DNA from: Panopea generosa
Taxonomy: Eukaryota; Mollusca; Bivalvia; Adapedonta; Hiatellidae
Length of the DNA: 64,000 nt
Direction of reading: 5' to 3'
Assembly (NCBI GenBank): GCA_029582155.1
Contig: CM055907.1
Location: 11,197,874 to 11,261,873 of the forward strand
The position numbers were made by a program, and so were the translations under genes. Positions 24,856 to 36,059 of the stretch are shown in pieces; position 1 is the first letter of the stretch, and each line of letters starts with the position of its first letter. The notes under the pieces were generated by a model, which did not search any database, was not told where the DNA came from, and saw nothing but the letters and a program-made list of their open reading frames with translations.

Positions 24856-27800
24856 ATGGCAACTAGCATGGAAGTTGATAGTGTAAAATCAACTGTGATG
24901 GCGTCTGCGGGAACATCAGGCAGCGTCTCGGTATCTCTTCACCCACTTGTAATCATGAACATTTCTGAACACTGGACCAGGGTTAGAGCCCAAGAAAAGA
25001 AACCACAGCAAGGTGAAACGAGATACATAAAACAATTAATAATTAAGTCACTGGTTAAACTTTCTTTTCTATCTTCTAACATGCTTCAAATGAAATTATT
25101 GCTTTGTAAAATGTCTGTTATTCAATTTGGTGTAATGTAAGTTTCGTGCTAAAAGCATTTATGTAGTGTTTCTGATGCTTTTCATTATGCTGCTCAACTT
25201 AGTGGATAGAGCGCCGTGATAATGTTCAGGAGTCACAGGTTTTTGTCGCATTTTACGTAGCACTTTTTCCCCTTAAGTTTCTATAGTAACACGAGATAGA
25301 TATAGCTATAATTTTTCAGAGAGTGATAAATTGGCAGCAGTCATTCATCTAAGTTTACCCTATACTTTATTGCTTAACTTCCAATACAGTCAGTGTTCTG
25401 GACAATCTATAAACTGAAATACTCATTCTCTTTCTATAGTAGGATTATTATATATAAACCAGAACCTCTCTATTCCAGAAACCGAACAAATTTCAACAGA
25501 TTTTGTGTATTTTTATACATTAATTTACCTCTATGAATCGGAGCTATATGATCTATTCTTGATTTTTTGACAATACACAATGTAGTGCCATATCAATTAT
25601 TAGCGTGCGGCATAATTGTAAGATTTTGCTGTCACTTTTTATCTATTTATTGTTTACTAAAGTGTGACAATCACCAACTTTAGTGTAAATTGGGGTTTGA
25701 TTAGCAAGGTAAGATGACAGGTATATGTTGTAAATAAATGAAATAAATTAAGGGATACATGTAAGTTAAAAGATAATATTATGAAATGAAGGATGCACAG
25801 TATGTTTGATTTAAATAAATCTGAACCCTAACCCTATTTCTATAATGTACATAATGACTGCCATGCACTTCAGAGACCGGTATATATTGACAGGGAAGTT
25901 TCGTTTTCATTAAAAAATGAAATTTTCTGTTGTGCACTTAAAATAGTTATACTTGGTGTGAAATGTTTTACACTTTGGCAAATATAAACACCAAGTCTGG
26001 ACTTCCATCTTAACATATGCATCTATATTGAACCAATTGAAAGTTTTTTTACATCAAACTTTCTACATGTAGCATTGTAAAAGGTAATCTCATTCTGCCA
26101 TTTTTGTCCTGGAAATCCTAGATGTTATGTATAGAACGTGAAGCAAAATTCAATTGTGTAGTGAGACCTGTAACAATTTTCATCTACGTTTATCTGTCAT
26201 CTTGTATTTCAGTTCTGGGTGCTTTAATTGGGAAACAAAAAGGCAGAAACATAGAAGTGATGAATTCATTTGAGTTGTACTTTGATATGATAGATGGACA
26301 GATAGTGATCGACATGGAATACTACAACACAAAAGAGGAGCAATGTAAGAATATGCTATTGTTGTGTAGGTCATAGATAAATAAAACACAAAACTGAAAC
26401 ATGATTTTATGAAAACACATGACATTCTGACACAGGAGTGTAATAAACCCGTGACATATTTTTTATATTAATCTAGAGTGCAATATCACTATTGATTTGG
26501 TGCTAGCTGATGGTATATATGCAACGTCTTAACAGTTGTTAATAACAACAGTGAAGAAATTCAAGTTAGATTATCAGGATATATCATGTAATATTTTGAT
26601 TGTAACTTAGGATATAACACTTTCATAAAGCAGTTAAAATAATTACCTTTGGAAAAAGAAGTCAGCATACTTTTTGAAAGTTGCTGGCTCATGCTTGACT
26701 TTGATTTGCTTGCCAAAATGACCAGTATAAAGTCCGGGGGTCAATAAAAACTTTAATAGCTAAGACTTTGATATCATTTTCATTTTATTTCATCAAGTGA
26801 TTACTGAAGTGGTACTGTCAAGAGCCATGCCGTTTTTAGTGTTCACACGTGAAATTCAATTGATATTTCACTAATACCAAGTCTTAATTTTTATTTTATG
26901 ATTGAAACCATGTGTCTGTGGCCTGATACTCCAGTGTGGCAGTGCTAAGAATACTGTTTCAAGTAGAAAATGTCGCGATATCAGCTAAAAATTGTTGAAA
27001 GCGATGCTAAACCCCATACAACAACAACAGAAACAACAACAACACAAAATGTAGTATTGTTGCAAATTACATCATTTACAAAACACACTTCAAAGATAAT
27101 ACAAAGTTTCAGTAAATTTTACGCTATATGGCGAGTTATTAAGTGAAATAAACCCCCCTATTTTATTCTATGTATTTTCTACTGAGTATTGAAGTACCGG
27201 TAATAGTTTAGTTCATTACTAAAATGGTTATAAAATTCACGGTTTTCGTACATGATCAGTAAATGTAGGATTTATGAACATAAACTTTAAACCTTAATTT
27301 GAATCTTACATTGGTTATGTTTTAATTAAAGTCAAGCAGGTATTCAGCGAAATGGACTTTCTGGGCTGGTACACGACCGGAGATGTTCCAACAGACTCAG
27401 ATATACACGTACACAGACAGGTATGGGTGTAAAAGATCATCTCTTCTTATCATTGTGTTTGAATACTTAGTTTTATTTTTATGCCATCGAGGGCTGAATG
27501 TGACAGACGATTAGTTAACTTCATCACTTCTTCCTGGGATCCTGGAAAGTTAACTAGTACTCAAACATGTCTATCTCTGCAAGAAACTGATAACTTCCCC
27601 CCTTGAATCAAAGGTGAGAGACGAATGACAAGGAGACTGTGACCGGGTGGGGGATTTAAACACAAGTCCCCTGGACTGATAGTGAGACAAGCTACCAACT
27701 GAGCTAACAAAGTCTCACCGGAGTTTAACATTACAAACAAAACAAAAAATGTTTATATTGAGTATGTGGTAATGCTCGTCAGGCCAGTATGCATGTTGAT

Positions 27801-30800
27801 GTCAGGATATAGTTTCAAATGGCAAGTAACATGGTTTATTATTTTGACCCTGTACTTGCATAGTGGTCCAATTTACTATTAGGCCATTCTGTCCTTTTTT
27901 GATCCACAATGACAATAGAAAATAGCTACCTACCTACCACATGAAAAATACTGGGTTTGAGTGTAGCAAACATTGTTTAAGCATAGTCTCATCTATGTAA
28001 TGTCATCAGAATGTCTTTGCCAGAAACGGATCCCTTCTCAGAAATAAAAAAGATAAACACCTGTACAAATACTAAGTACGTTCAAAGTCTCTTTCTTTTC
28101 TTTTATTCGTTTGCAAGGACATAATGCATGATGAAATGTACATGTACCAGGAAACCTTAGTCATAATTAATCATGTAATGTTTTTTCCCCTTGATTTACA
28201 GATCTGTAGTATCAATGAGAGCCCCATTATGTTTAAGATGAACCCCCTGGCCAGACATCAGGATGTAAGTAACAAAATACACGTGACATTGTATTTGTTC
28301 ACCATATAACCTTTTATAACTTGCTGGCCAGACATCAGGATGTAAGTAACAACATACCCGTGACATTGTATCTGTTCACCATATAACCTTTTATAACTCG
28401 CTGGCCAGACATCAGGATGTAAGTAACAACATACCCGTGACATTGTATCTGTTCACCATATAACCTTTTATAACCCACTAGCCAGACATCGGGATGTGTA
28501 AGTAACAATATACACGTGACATTGTATCTGTTCTCCATATAAATTTTTACCTGGATTCAAATAAAGTCTACATGTAAAACTGTGTTACTGTGTTGCAATA
28601 AAGGTTTTGAACATAAACGTTTACTATTTTAACCTCATCGTGTCTGCTGCAACACCCTTAGTCCCAAACAAAAGTGAATATTATATTTTGTGGTTATGAT
28701 GTGAACTGGTTCTATAACTGAATTGGGCAGATATGAACTGAAACTGAGCTAGCAACTACTTCTGGTTATTTGTAGGAGTTAATTAATAATGTTACTAATT
28801 AAGTGATTTTATTCATTAATTGATTTCATATTGACCCAAATCATATGTCACATGTGCCTTAAAGAGAATATGTACATGTAGCAGGATTTCAAAATTGGCT
28901 AAAAAAACTTCTTTTTTTCTCCAATGTACTATGTCTGTAACAAAAATTATATACTGACTGACAGTGTATTACCAAAGGATATATATTTAAACATGTCAAA
29001 ATTATATATTGAAAAGGGCTTTTTTTAACTTTGGCTACACGCCTAGGTTAGACTAAACTAGATTTCATACTTGAAATGGCAGCATATTTTATGACATTAA
29101 ATAGTCGTGTGATTTCATTTTATTTGAGTTGATCAATTATACAGATTTACACTATATGTCAACAATACTGATGAGGCAAACAGTTGCATATATTATCTGA
29201 CTTTTGTATTGTTCGATTTTTCAGCTACCAGTGTCAGTGTTTGAATCTGTGATAGATCTCGTCAATGGAGAAGTAAGTGAAATATAGTACATAAAGGATC
29301 TTACATGAGTGCTCATATCATTGAATTTATTAAACGAGTTGTCAAAAATAAATAATCATAGGCTATGCCAAGCATTATATCAATTTTTCCAACAAGTCAT
29401 GCAGATATTTGAATTAGACCTGACCAATGAATAAAGTCAATGGTTTACTTTAGTCTCTTAACCCTTCACTTCATTTAGAAGCCTTTGGACACCTCTAATA
29501 TAGAAGGCTTTGGAACCTAATATAGAAGGCTTTTGAATTATGGGTGAATTATGTTTATATTAACTGACAGAGTGGAAAATAGTGCAGGAAGTGTTTTCAA
29601 AGGCCTTCTGTGATTGGTACAGGAAAACACGTTATCTATGGAGTAAAGGGTTAAATCTGCTATATCCATAAAGGTTTAGTCATCATTAGTTAAAATTGCA
29701 AAGACAGGTTTATAAACATAATTATTCCATCCACAATATAATATTCCGCTGTGGAGTAGCGGGTATGACAGTGGATTGTCACACAAGCAATCAAGGTTTA
29801 ACTCCGATGTTAAGTTTTTTTTTGTTCATTTCACTACCAACACTGTTTTCCCCCTACAGTACTCAATAACCAACTTCTGCTATAGAAACAAGTTACAACA
29901 AAACAAAAGATTGACTTCTTTGCACTTTTCTATAAACCATTCTTTTTTATCAACGAAGCCAAATACCGAATGATGATGGAATTGGCCATGTATGTATGAT
30001 TTTGACAGGAGCACACATGTGCGAATATTATCAGAAATTTTAACATAGTTTACTTCAGTGGTGCAGCTCATTGGCATAACAGAATTACTGATCAATAGAT
30101 ATATATGTGTAGGAGAAGTATTGGCAACTAGTCTATGAATCCATAGAAACCCGTGAAAATTCATGAAAATATTTGTCATTTATAAACAAGTTGTTTATTA
30201 ATTATGAAAAGATTATCTTTCAGATAGTAGCTATGCCACTTTAATTATTAATTTACAGGCAACCATGTTGTTTGTGGAGCTGCATTACACTTTAGCCACA
30301 GAAGAAGCCGAGCGCATTGGTGTGGACCACGTGGCCAGGATGTCTACAGCTGACACTGGCGAGAGCTCCAGTGGTATGTATGGAATAGAAACTGAGATTG
30401 TGAAAGCACATCTGATGTTCTTATTTCATTCTTGTGTGATCCAGGCAGAGTTAGCTCGTTACCTTTTGATTTATCAATCCAGGGTTGGTGTTCAGATCCC
30501 CACACAGTCAAAGTCTCCGTGATGATCGATATACAATATTATGTCTCATTGTTACTTGTCTCTCACACCACTGATTCATGTGAGAAAGTTACTTGCAGTG
30601 CTGGGTGTTCTCTAGTACTGGTTAACATTCCAGCATCCCAGTAAAGAGAAGTTAGTTTAACTGATATCTGTTAGACCTCGATGACATAAAAATAACGCTT
30701 AATTAACAAACAAACATGTCATCTTGGCGCAGTCTGATTTTTATCTCCCGCAACCGCTCATAGAGCAGAGCGGAGGATATAGAAAAAGGCCGCATCCGTC

Positions 30801-33800
30801 CGTGTGTGAGTGCGTCCCCTGCTGTTAGCACTGTATCTCCTTCAGTTGTCATTGGAATTTTAAGTAACTTAATACAAATGTTCAATAGGACAAGACGAAG
30901 TGTCATGCAAATGACTTGGGTCTGTTCTTCAAAGTTCAAGGTCATAACTCAAAATCAAGTGTTTGAAAATCCAATGTATACACTGTTTCCTTTTGTATCT
31001 TCTTTAATTAAGATTGGATTTTAATAACTTGGCACAAATGTTCACAACGGCAAGACAATGTGTCATCCGAAAGAATAGGAGTCTGTTCGTCAAAGGTCAA
31101 GGTCATAGCTCAAGGTCAAGTGTTTGAAAATTCAATGTATACATGTGTTTAGGGCAAGACGATGTGTCATGCGACTGACTTGGTTCTGTTCATCAAAGGT
31201 CAAGGTCACAGCTCTGTCCGTCTATCAGCTGCTGTCTGGACTTTTTCTTCTTTAGTTGCAATTGGAATTTTAAATAACTTAATACAAACGTTCACTAGGA
31301 CAAGACGATCTGTCATGCGAATGACTTGGTTCTGTTCGTTAAAAGTCAAGGTCATAACTTAAGGTCTTGTGTTTGGCGGGGGATTTGACCACATTAGTGG
31401 CAATCTTTTGTCGGAATAATAGTATTGCATGTGTCATATATAATATGGAATAGACCATTTAAAAACCAAACTATTTTAATACAAATAAAAAGACTCGATA
31501 TATTTTGAATACATGGATAAAATAATAAAATAAGTGGGGCGGTAGTGCAGTAGATTATGTGTTTCAATCTAGCCATAGGTTGTAGGTTTGATTCCACACA
31601 TGAGCAAATGGCCTCTCAAAAACAATACCCAGTACTGATTCTGCCCAGGAACAGAATTGAGCTTGATTAATATTAGCTCTGAGCTTTCTTTTAAATTTTT
31701 AATTAATGTTTTGTTTACATTGTTTACAATGATATAAATTATTATCACCTGTACTAGTCTGTAGAACAGACCAAACTTTCCCGAATCGGTCTGTTAAATA
31801 GCAATTATTATGAGCATGCTGATTGGCCAGTTGCTTTGGTAGAGTTTGAATGACGTAACAGTAGTAAGCCTTCAATAGCTTTGAATTGTGGGACAGACAT
31901 TCCCTGCCTTTTTACTGGGGGTTAATAAACCTGATTCAGTAATGTCAGGTTCGGTACAACTAAGATTATTAATAAATTACACTAAAGTAAATCAAATAAG
32001 TTTAACTATATAATAGGTTCATCTATTCTACAGTATTCAGTTAATCTTCTACAAAGATGATCAAACTAAAATTAATCTTCGTTATTAAACTTGATAATGA
32101 GTAAATGTATCCACCAAATGCAATAAATAAAAAGGTAATTAGAAAATATGTTGAGATAATCATCTTATATCACATAAAAGCGGGGCCGTAGTCTAATGGA
32201 TAGAGTGTTGGCCGCTCATGCCAGAGGTTGCAGGTTTGATCCCCCGGTCGACCTGATGCCTCTCATAAAACAACACTCAGTACTGGTTCTACCCAGGAAG
32301 CGGACTCAAGAGCGGTTCATATAAGCTCTGAGCTTTCATCGCAATCAAGCTAAAACAAATTAGTATAAACTATATCACTAGGGAATACTACTACTCTTTC
32401 ATCATATATCATTCATACAGTTTTACAATAATCATCAATTTATTTTTAATCATCTGTTTGTCGGCGCCCAAATGACCAGTTCAAAGTGCAAGGGTAAATA
32501 AAAACTTCATCTCCATCGATTACAACTGTACATTTCAGTGGCAGAACAGTTGATAGCGCAACACAGTGCCATCAAAATGTTACACAGTCGAGTGAAGCTG
32601 ATACTGGAATACATCAAGGCAGTGGAATCTGGGGAGATACCAAAGAACCAAGACATACTCAGGGAGGCCTACAGTCTATGTTATAGGCTACCAGTACTAA
32701 ATACAGACAAATTTAAGGAAGATTTCTTCAATGTAATAATTTCTGTTTTTTTTTAAGAAATCTTGTTTATACATTTACTGTTTTTTGTTTTGTATTACCT
32801 AGCTCAGATATTCAAAACATTACGGCACATAATTTTGATTTGAATACATTAGATATTTCTGTTTAAAAATTATTTCAAACTCAGATATTAACAATAATCT
32901 AGAAATATGCAAAATAATAACAAAAACAAATGCAATGGTTGTGACATTGAAATTTACAGAGCTACCTGATTTGAATTGTGTGTAGAATTACATGGCATAT
33001 AGTTTTTCGGTTAAGTTTTGTGAAATTAATTTTGATTCTAATTTTCTTTCAGCAATGTAATGATGTATGTTTGATGGCATATCTTGGAACCATAACCAAA
33101 GGATGCAACACAATAAATCAGGTCTGTATAATTATATTTGGCTTTAAAATTAAATAATCGTTACCTTTTTTAAACTTATTAATTTTCATAAATTGTGAAA
33201 CAAGTTATTACAACTTTAGACATATGATGCTCTCTGTCTTTCTGGGTAGAACCAGTACTAAGCACATGCAGACAAGTGTCTTGTTCAAGGACTAAACATA
33301 TAGACGTGGTGGAAGATGAAACCACAATCTGGGTTCGATACTCTACCACTGGACTATATCATGTATATGCTAAAGTGTCGCTACCAAGACGTCTTTAAAA
33401 CATTTTGTAAGGGTTCAAAGTGGTGTGGTACCATATGATTATCTATTTTGTTTTAATTTTACATTCATGAATGGTTCATTTCCGTGATATTAATATTGTA
33501 AGTTTTTTTGTATTTATTAAACATGTTTGTATAAAAGATGCAAGAATTCATTGAAACAAAACAATCCCTTTAACAGATTCTCTCAAGTTGTAAAGTTCTT
33601 TTTGAGTGCTTCTTTATTTCAGATCTTACTCTAAGAATCTGTTATATAGTTAAGCTATAAGCTTTCTCTGTTAAACACATAGAAGAGAACTTGAAAACTT
33701 AGGAATTCACAATAGCACTGTACATCTGACATGTATTTGTATCTTATATGCCAGCATGACGTTGCATTTTTCTCAAATCAATAACAAATAAAAATATATG

Positions 33801-34116
33801 TTTTAAAACAGTATATGATTCTCAATGGTTTCAAAGAAAAGGATTGTATTACAGTTGCATATGTATGGTTAAGATTGAAGTTTTAACACTCAAATATTAC
33901 TGGCTGTAAAGAAATCAATTTCCTCTACATCGACTCAACCATAAATAAGTGCACATTAGTGAAATGTGAGGTTCTGTTGCAGCCTAGATTTCTATATTTT
34001 TGTAAATATCAGTTACTTAATGTTGTTATTTGTTACTTTTTCAGTTTGTCAACAAATTCAATGTTATCCACGACAGACACAGTATGGGGAGAAGGATGAG
34101 AGGATTGTTTTTCTGA
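24856..34116 (+). CDS. COPS6: COP9 signalosome subunit 6, complete, 9 exons
   Basis: CSN6 is the catalytically inactive MPN-domain partner of the CSN5 isopeptidase in the COP9 signalosome, which removes NEDD8 from cullins. Coding exons: 24856-25012, 26213-26344, 27332-27420, 28202-28264, 29225-29272, 30259-30373, 32539-32732, 33053-33121, 34045-34116. Phases match throughout and give 312 codons plus TGA, close to the roughly 327 residues of the human protein. Recognised blocks in order: [120 protein letters not shown] and C-terminal GRRMRGLFF. The first seven cover the MPN domain and following helices. The ATG context (AACATGG) is good, and a polypyrimidine tract with AG at 24807-24808 suggests a 5' UTR intron. 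Exon 4 ends at the first of four tandem copies of its own splice donor. Exons 7-9 were duplicated to 47.7-49.2 kb as a dead copy. Confidence 0.96.
25013..28201 (+). other. CSN6 introns 1-3
   Basis: Apart from the family 2 SINE at 27478-27722, these introns hold AT-rich sequence. A short motif near 26715-26755 (AATGACCAGT ... AATAAAAACTT) recurs near 32470-32510 and may be a SINE tail. I see nothing else. Confidence 0.5.
27478..27722 (-). mobile_element. tRNA-derived SINE, family 2
   Basis: The minus-strand head TTGTTAGCTCAGTTGGTAGC has a clean A-box; TTTAAATCCCCCACC is the T-arm region. Body and end (CCCTCGATGGCATAAAAATA) are as in family 2. In CSN6 intron 3. Confidence 0.8.
28247..28552 (+). 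repeat. 77-bp tandem repeat duplicating the CSN6 exon 4 splice donor
   Basis: Four units with period 77 start at 28247, 28324, 28401 and 28478. The first unit begins inside exon 4 (last 18 coding bases), so each unit carries the exon end plus a donor: GTAAGT at 28265, 28342 and 28419, and a GTGTAAGT variant near 28496. Units 1-3 are nearly identical; unit 4 is more diverged. Use of a later donor would add sequence that meets an in-frame stop (TAA) before the second unit's exon-like part. Confidence 0.9.
29458..29654. mobile_element. piggyBac-type MITE lacking one hairpin arm
   Basis: Third copy, in CSN6 intron 5. TTAA borders at 29458-29461 and 29651-29654 and the same terminal and internal sequence. 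One arm and the loop of the central hairpin are gone: GTGCAGGAAGTG runs straight into TTTTCAAAGG. Confidence 0.8.
30438..30685 (+). mobile_element. tRNA-derived SINE, family 2
   Basis: Head AGAGTTAGCTCGTTACC, T-arm GTTCAGATCCCCAC, body TGATTCATGTGAGAAAGTTA, TCTAGTACTGGTTAACATTC and end CCTCGATGACATAAAAATAA. In CSN6 intron 6, just after exon 6. Confidence 0.75.
30700..31380. repeat. Dispersed repeat, 3-4 diverged units
   Basis: Units carry TGGAATTTTAA.TAACTTA, ACAAATGTTCA, AAGACGATGTGTCATGCGA, ATGACTTGGTTCTGTTC and TCAAGGTCATAACTCAAGG. They recur near 30850, 31020, 31145 and 31260, in CSN6 intron 6. Short open frames here are by-products. Confidence 0.6.
31533..31700 (+). mobile_element. tRNA-derived SINE, family 1
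   Basis: Head GTGGGGCGGTAGTGCAGTAG, B-box GGTTTGATTCC, then the tail CCCAGTACTGATTCTGCCCA and GCTCTGAGCTTTC. It ends beside the left border of the segmental duplication. Confidence 0.75.
32174..32370 (+). mobile_element. tRNA-derived SINE, family 1, with target-site duplication
   Basis: A-box TAGTCTAATGGATAGAG, B-box GGTTTGATCCC, then ACTCAGTACTGGTTCTACCC and CTAAAACAAATTAGTATAAA. TATATCAC flanks it on both sides (32166-32173, 32371-32378). It is absent from the other copy of the segmental duplication. Its head includes GCCAGAGGTTGCAGGTTTGA, nearly the same as in the 83-bp satellite unit. In CSN6 intron 6. Confidence 0.85.
33241..33358 (-). mobile_element. tRNA-like SINE in CSN6 intron 8
   Basis: Read on the minus strand: TAGTCCAGTGGTAGAGTATC, then a GGTTTCATCTTCC stretch and AGTACTGGTTCTACCCAG. 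The copy at 48075-48192 sits at the same place in the duplicated segment. Confidence 0.65.
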
Positions 34117-34524
34117 TAAAACTTACATAATACAAGGGAGATAACTTAAAAAGTTTTGATATCAGAGTCGTGTCCCTTTTGAAGCTGACAACATAATGGC
34201 TGAAGATTCATGAACTTCATATCAAAGTGATTTTCATAGCACACATAGTAGGGGAAAAAATCTTAAGTATCAGTTATCGTTTATTGTTAATATAGGAGTT
34301 ATGTCCCTTAACTGATATTTCTTGGAGGTTGAAACCTTGGTTATGTTCAGTTTGCTGTAACATGCTTACTGCATATGTTAATGCTTACATTGCTCAATGG
34401 TAGGAATTGTTAATGGAAATCGGACTACATCAGCACTGTTCTTCCATTCGTCTTTAAGTCGCGTTATTAAACACAAGCAAGCGGTTTTTGCTTTGTTATC
34501 GAACGGTTACAACTAACATATTGT

Positions 34525-34757
34525 TCAGTTGACTAGTGTTGTCAAGCGTTAGTAAACGCATTAAACGATTATCCGAACTGAACGCAGTCCTATATATGTG
34601 TTAGGGTTTTGTCATCAACTGTAAGTAAACACATAAAACGTTTATCCGAACTGAATGCAATCATATATATGTGTTAGGGTTTTGTCATCAACTGTTAGTA
34701 GACACATTAAACGTTTATCTGAACTGAACGCAGTCCTATATATGTGCTAGGGTTTTG
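34525..34757 (+). repeat. 73-bp tandem repeat, 3 units, left copy only
   Basis: TATATATGTG recurs at 34591, 34664 and 34737 within units carrying ATCCGAACTGAACGCAGTC and TAGGGTTTTGTC. The duplicated segment has a single unit (49690-49775). Confidence 0.9.
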
Positions 34758-35016
34758 TCCCTTATTATCATGACACGTGAATCTTTTGTAACAAAAAAAT
34801 GTTAAGATTATTTGATCAGGTCAGTTTCTCATTCTCAACAAACACATGACCTTCTGTTTATCACGTGGACTCCTCCTGACTTATCAATGTTGGTATGATA
34901 AGAAATTTTAGTGCTAAATAATGTTGTACGTGATTAATATAGTGTTTGCTTGAAAGGAGAACACTTCTCTTCTTTGTCTCTATTTATAAATACATTTGTA
35001 TATTGCAATTACTTAA

Positions 35017-35022
35017 AATAAA
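35017..35022 (+). promoter_or_regulatory. Candidate polyadenylation signal of CSN6
   Basis: AATAAA about 900 bases after the CSN6 stop, followed by an A-rich and then T-rich stretch. The same signal is kept in the duplicated copy near 50150. Nearer signals cannot be excluded without transcript ends. Confidence 0.35.
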
Positions 35023-35359
35023 AAAATGAAATATTTTGAAAATTTATTTTTTGTGTTGTATTGATATTTTGTTATTGAAATGTTTTTACGACTCCTCGGT
35101 AATAAATTTACACCGAATACTTCCCATAACAGTGTTATGATACCATATAACATGACGTTATGGGAAGTTTATATCCAGTTACATTGTGTAGAAACCAGTA
35201 TATACTTTTGCACATTAATAAATTTACATGTTCAACTTTGAAATTCGGAATAATTGTGTCATTGTATTAACGTATGTTTAATTTAAGTTCTTAGTGTTAA
35301 TTCATTTTTTAATTTAGTTTCTTGCAATTGTATTTGTTAGATTATTTTGCATTATTTTT

Positions 35360-35460
35360 ATGTCATCGATGACAAACAGACGATCGATTAACCTGACCAC
35401 TCTTTCCTTAGGTTCTAGAAGGTCAACTAGTACTCGAGCACACACATATCCGCAAATGTA
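35360..35460 (-). mobile_element. SINE family 2 fragment
   Basis: Tail part of family 2 (ATGTCATCGATGACAAACAG ... CTAGTACTCGAGCACACACA). The duplicated copy is at 50488-50580. Confidence 0.55.
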
Positions 35461-35839
35461 ATTTAGTTGCTCAATATGTTTATGATTACATTAATATCAA
35501 TTTAAAATAAATGAGTAGTGTGTGATTTTGAATGATGACAGGAATATGGCGTCTATTTGTGAATAAAAGTTCTACATTCATTCTGCATGGTTGTATTTGT
35601 TTTGTTATATATATATATTTCTTTTCCGAGAATTTTGGTGAAATATACTTTCTTATACCCGAGTTGTATAACATCTTGTTGATACGACAGCCGCTGTGTT
35701 GTTTATGTGGCATGATGAGTACAACACATATGGGACGTTTTAGGTTTGAAACTTGACTGGGTCAAGCAACAACACTGCCTGGCGCTCAACATTGAGAGAA
35801 TAGCTCATCTCTGGAGCCACCATTTAAGCTGGGCACTGT

Positions 35840-36059
35840 CAACTCAATTGGTAGCGCATCTGGCTGTCTGTATAGGGGTTGTAAGCTGTCTCTTTTTGGC
35901 CGATTGGTCCAAGTCATCTCAAGATCACTTATCACTAACAACTGAGGTCACCATGGGTTCAAGCCAAGCTCAGTCCAAACAGTTTATGGGAGGCAACTTG
36001 CTAGGTACTTGTGGAAGAGTGCTGGTTAGATTAAATGATCTTCTTCCTCGATTGCATAA
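35840..36059 (+). mobile_element. Nested SINE remains before the 49-bp satellite
   Basis: A family 2 head (GTCAACTCAATTGGTAGCGC) is joined to a tRNA-Leu-like family 3 head and body (GGCCGATTGGTCCAAGT, GGGTTCAAGCCAAGCTC, TTTATGGGAGGCAAC). A family 2 end follows (TCGATTGCATAAAAATGACA). The satellite starts just after. The other segmental copy has the same parts in a different order. Confidence 0.7.

Larger units (their letters stand above)
34117..35359 (+). other. CSN6 3' UTR and downstream
   Basis: Follows the stop codon and is shared with 49239-50480. It holds the 73-bp repeats, the candidate poly(A) signal and, at 35122-35172, an inverted pair CTTCCCATAAC / GTTATGGGAAG that is partly kept in the other copy. 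Confidence 0.55.

Noticed and set aside
34580..34750. Telomere-like TTAGGG motifs
   Set aside because: TTAGGGTTTTG occurs once per 73-bp unit only; there is no tandem TTAGGG run.
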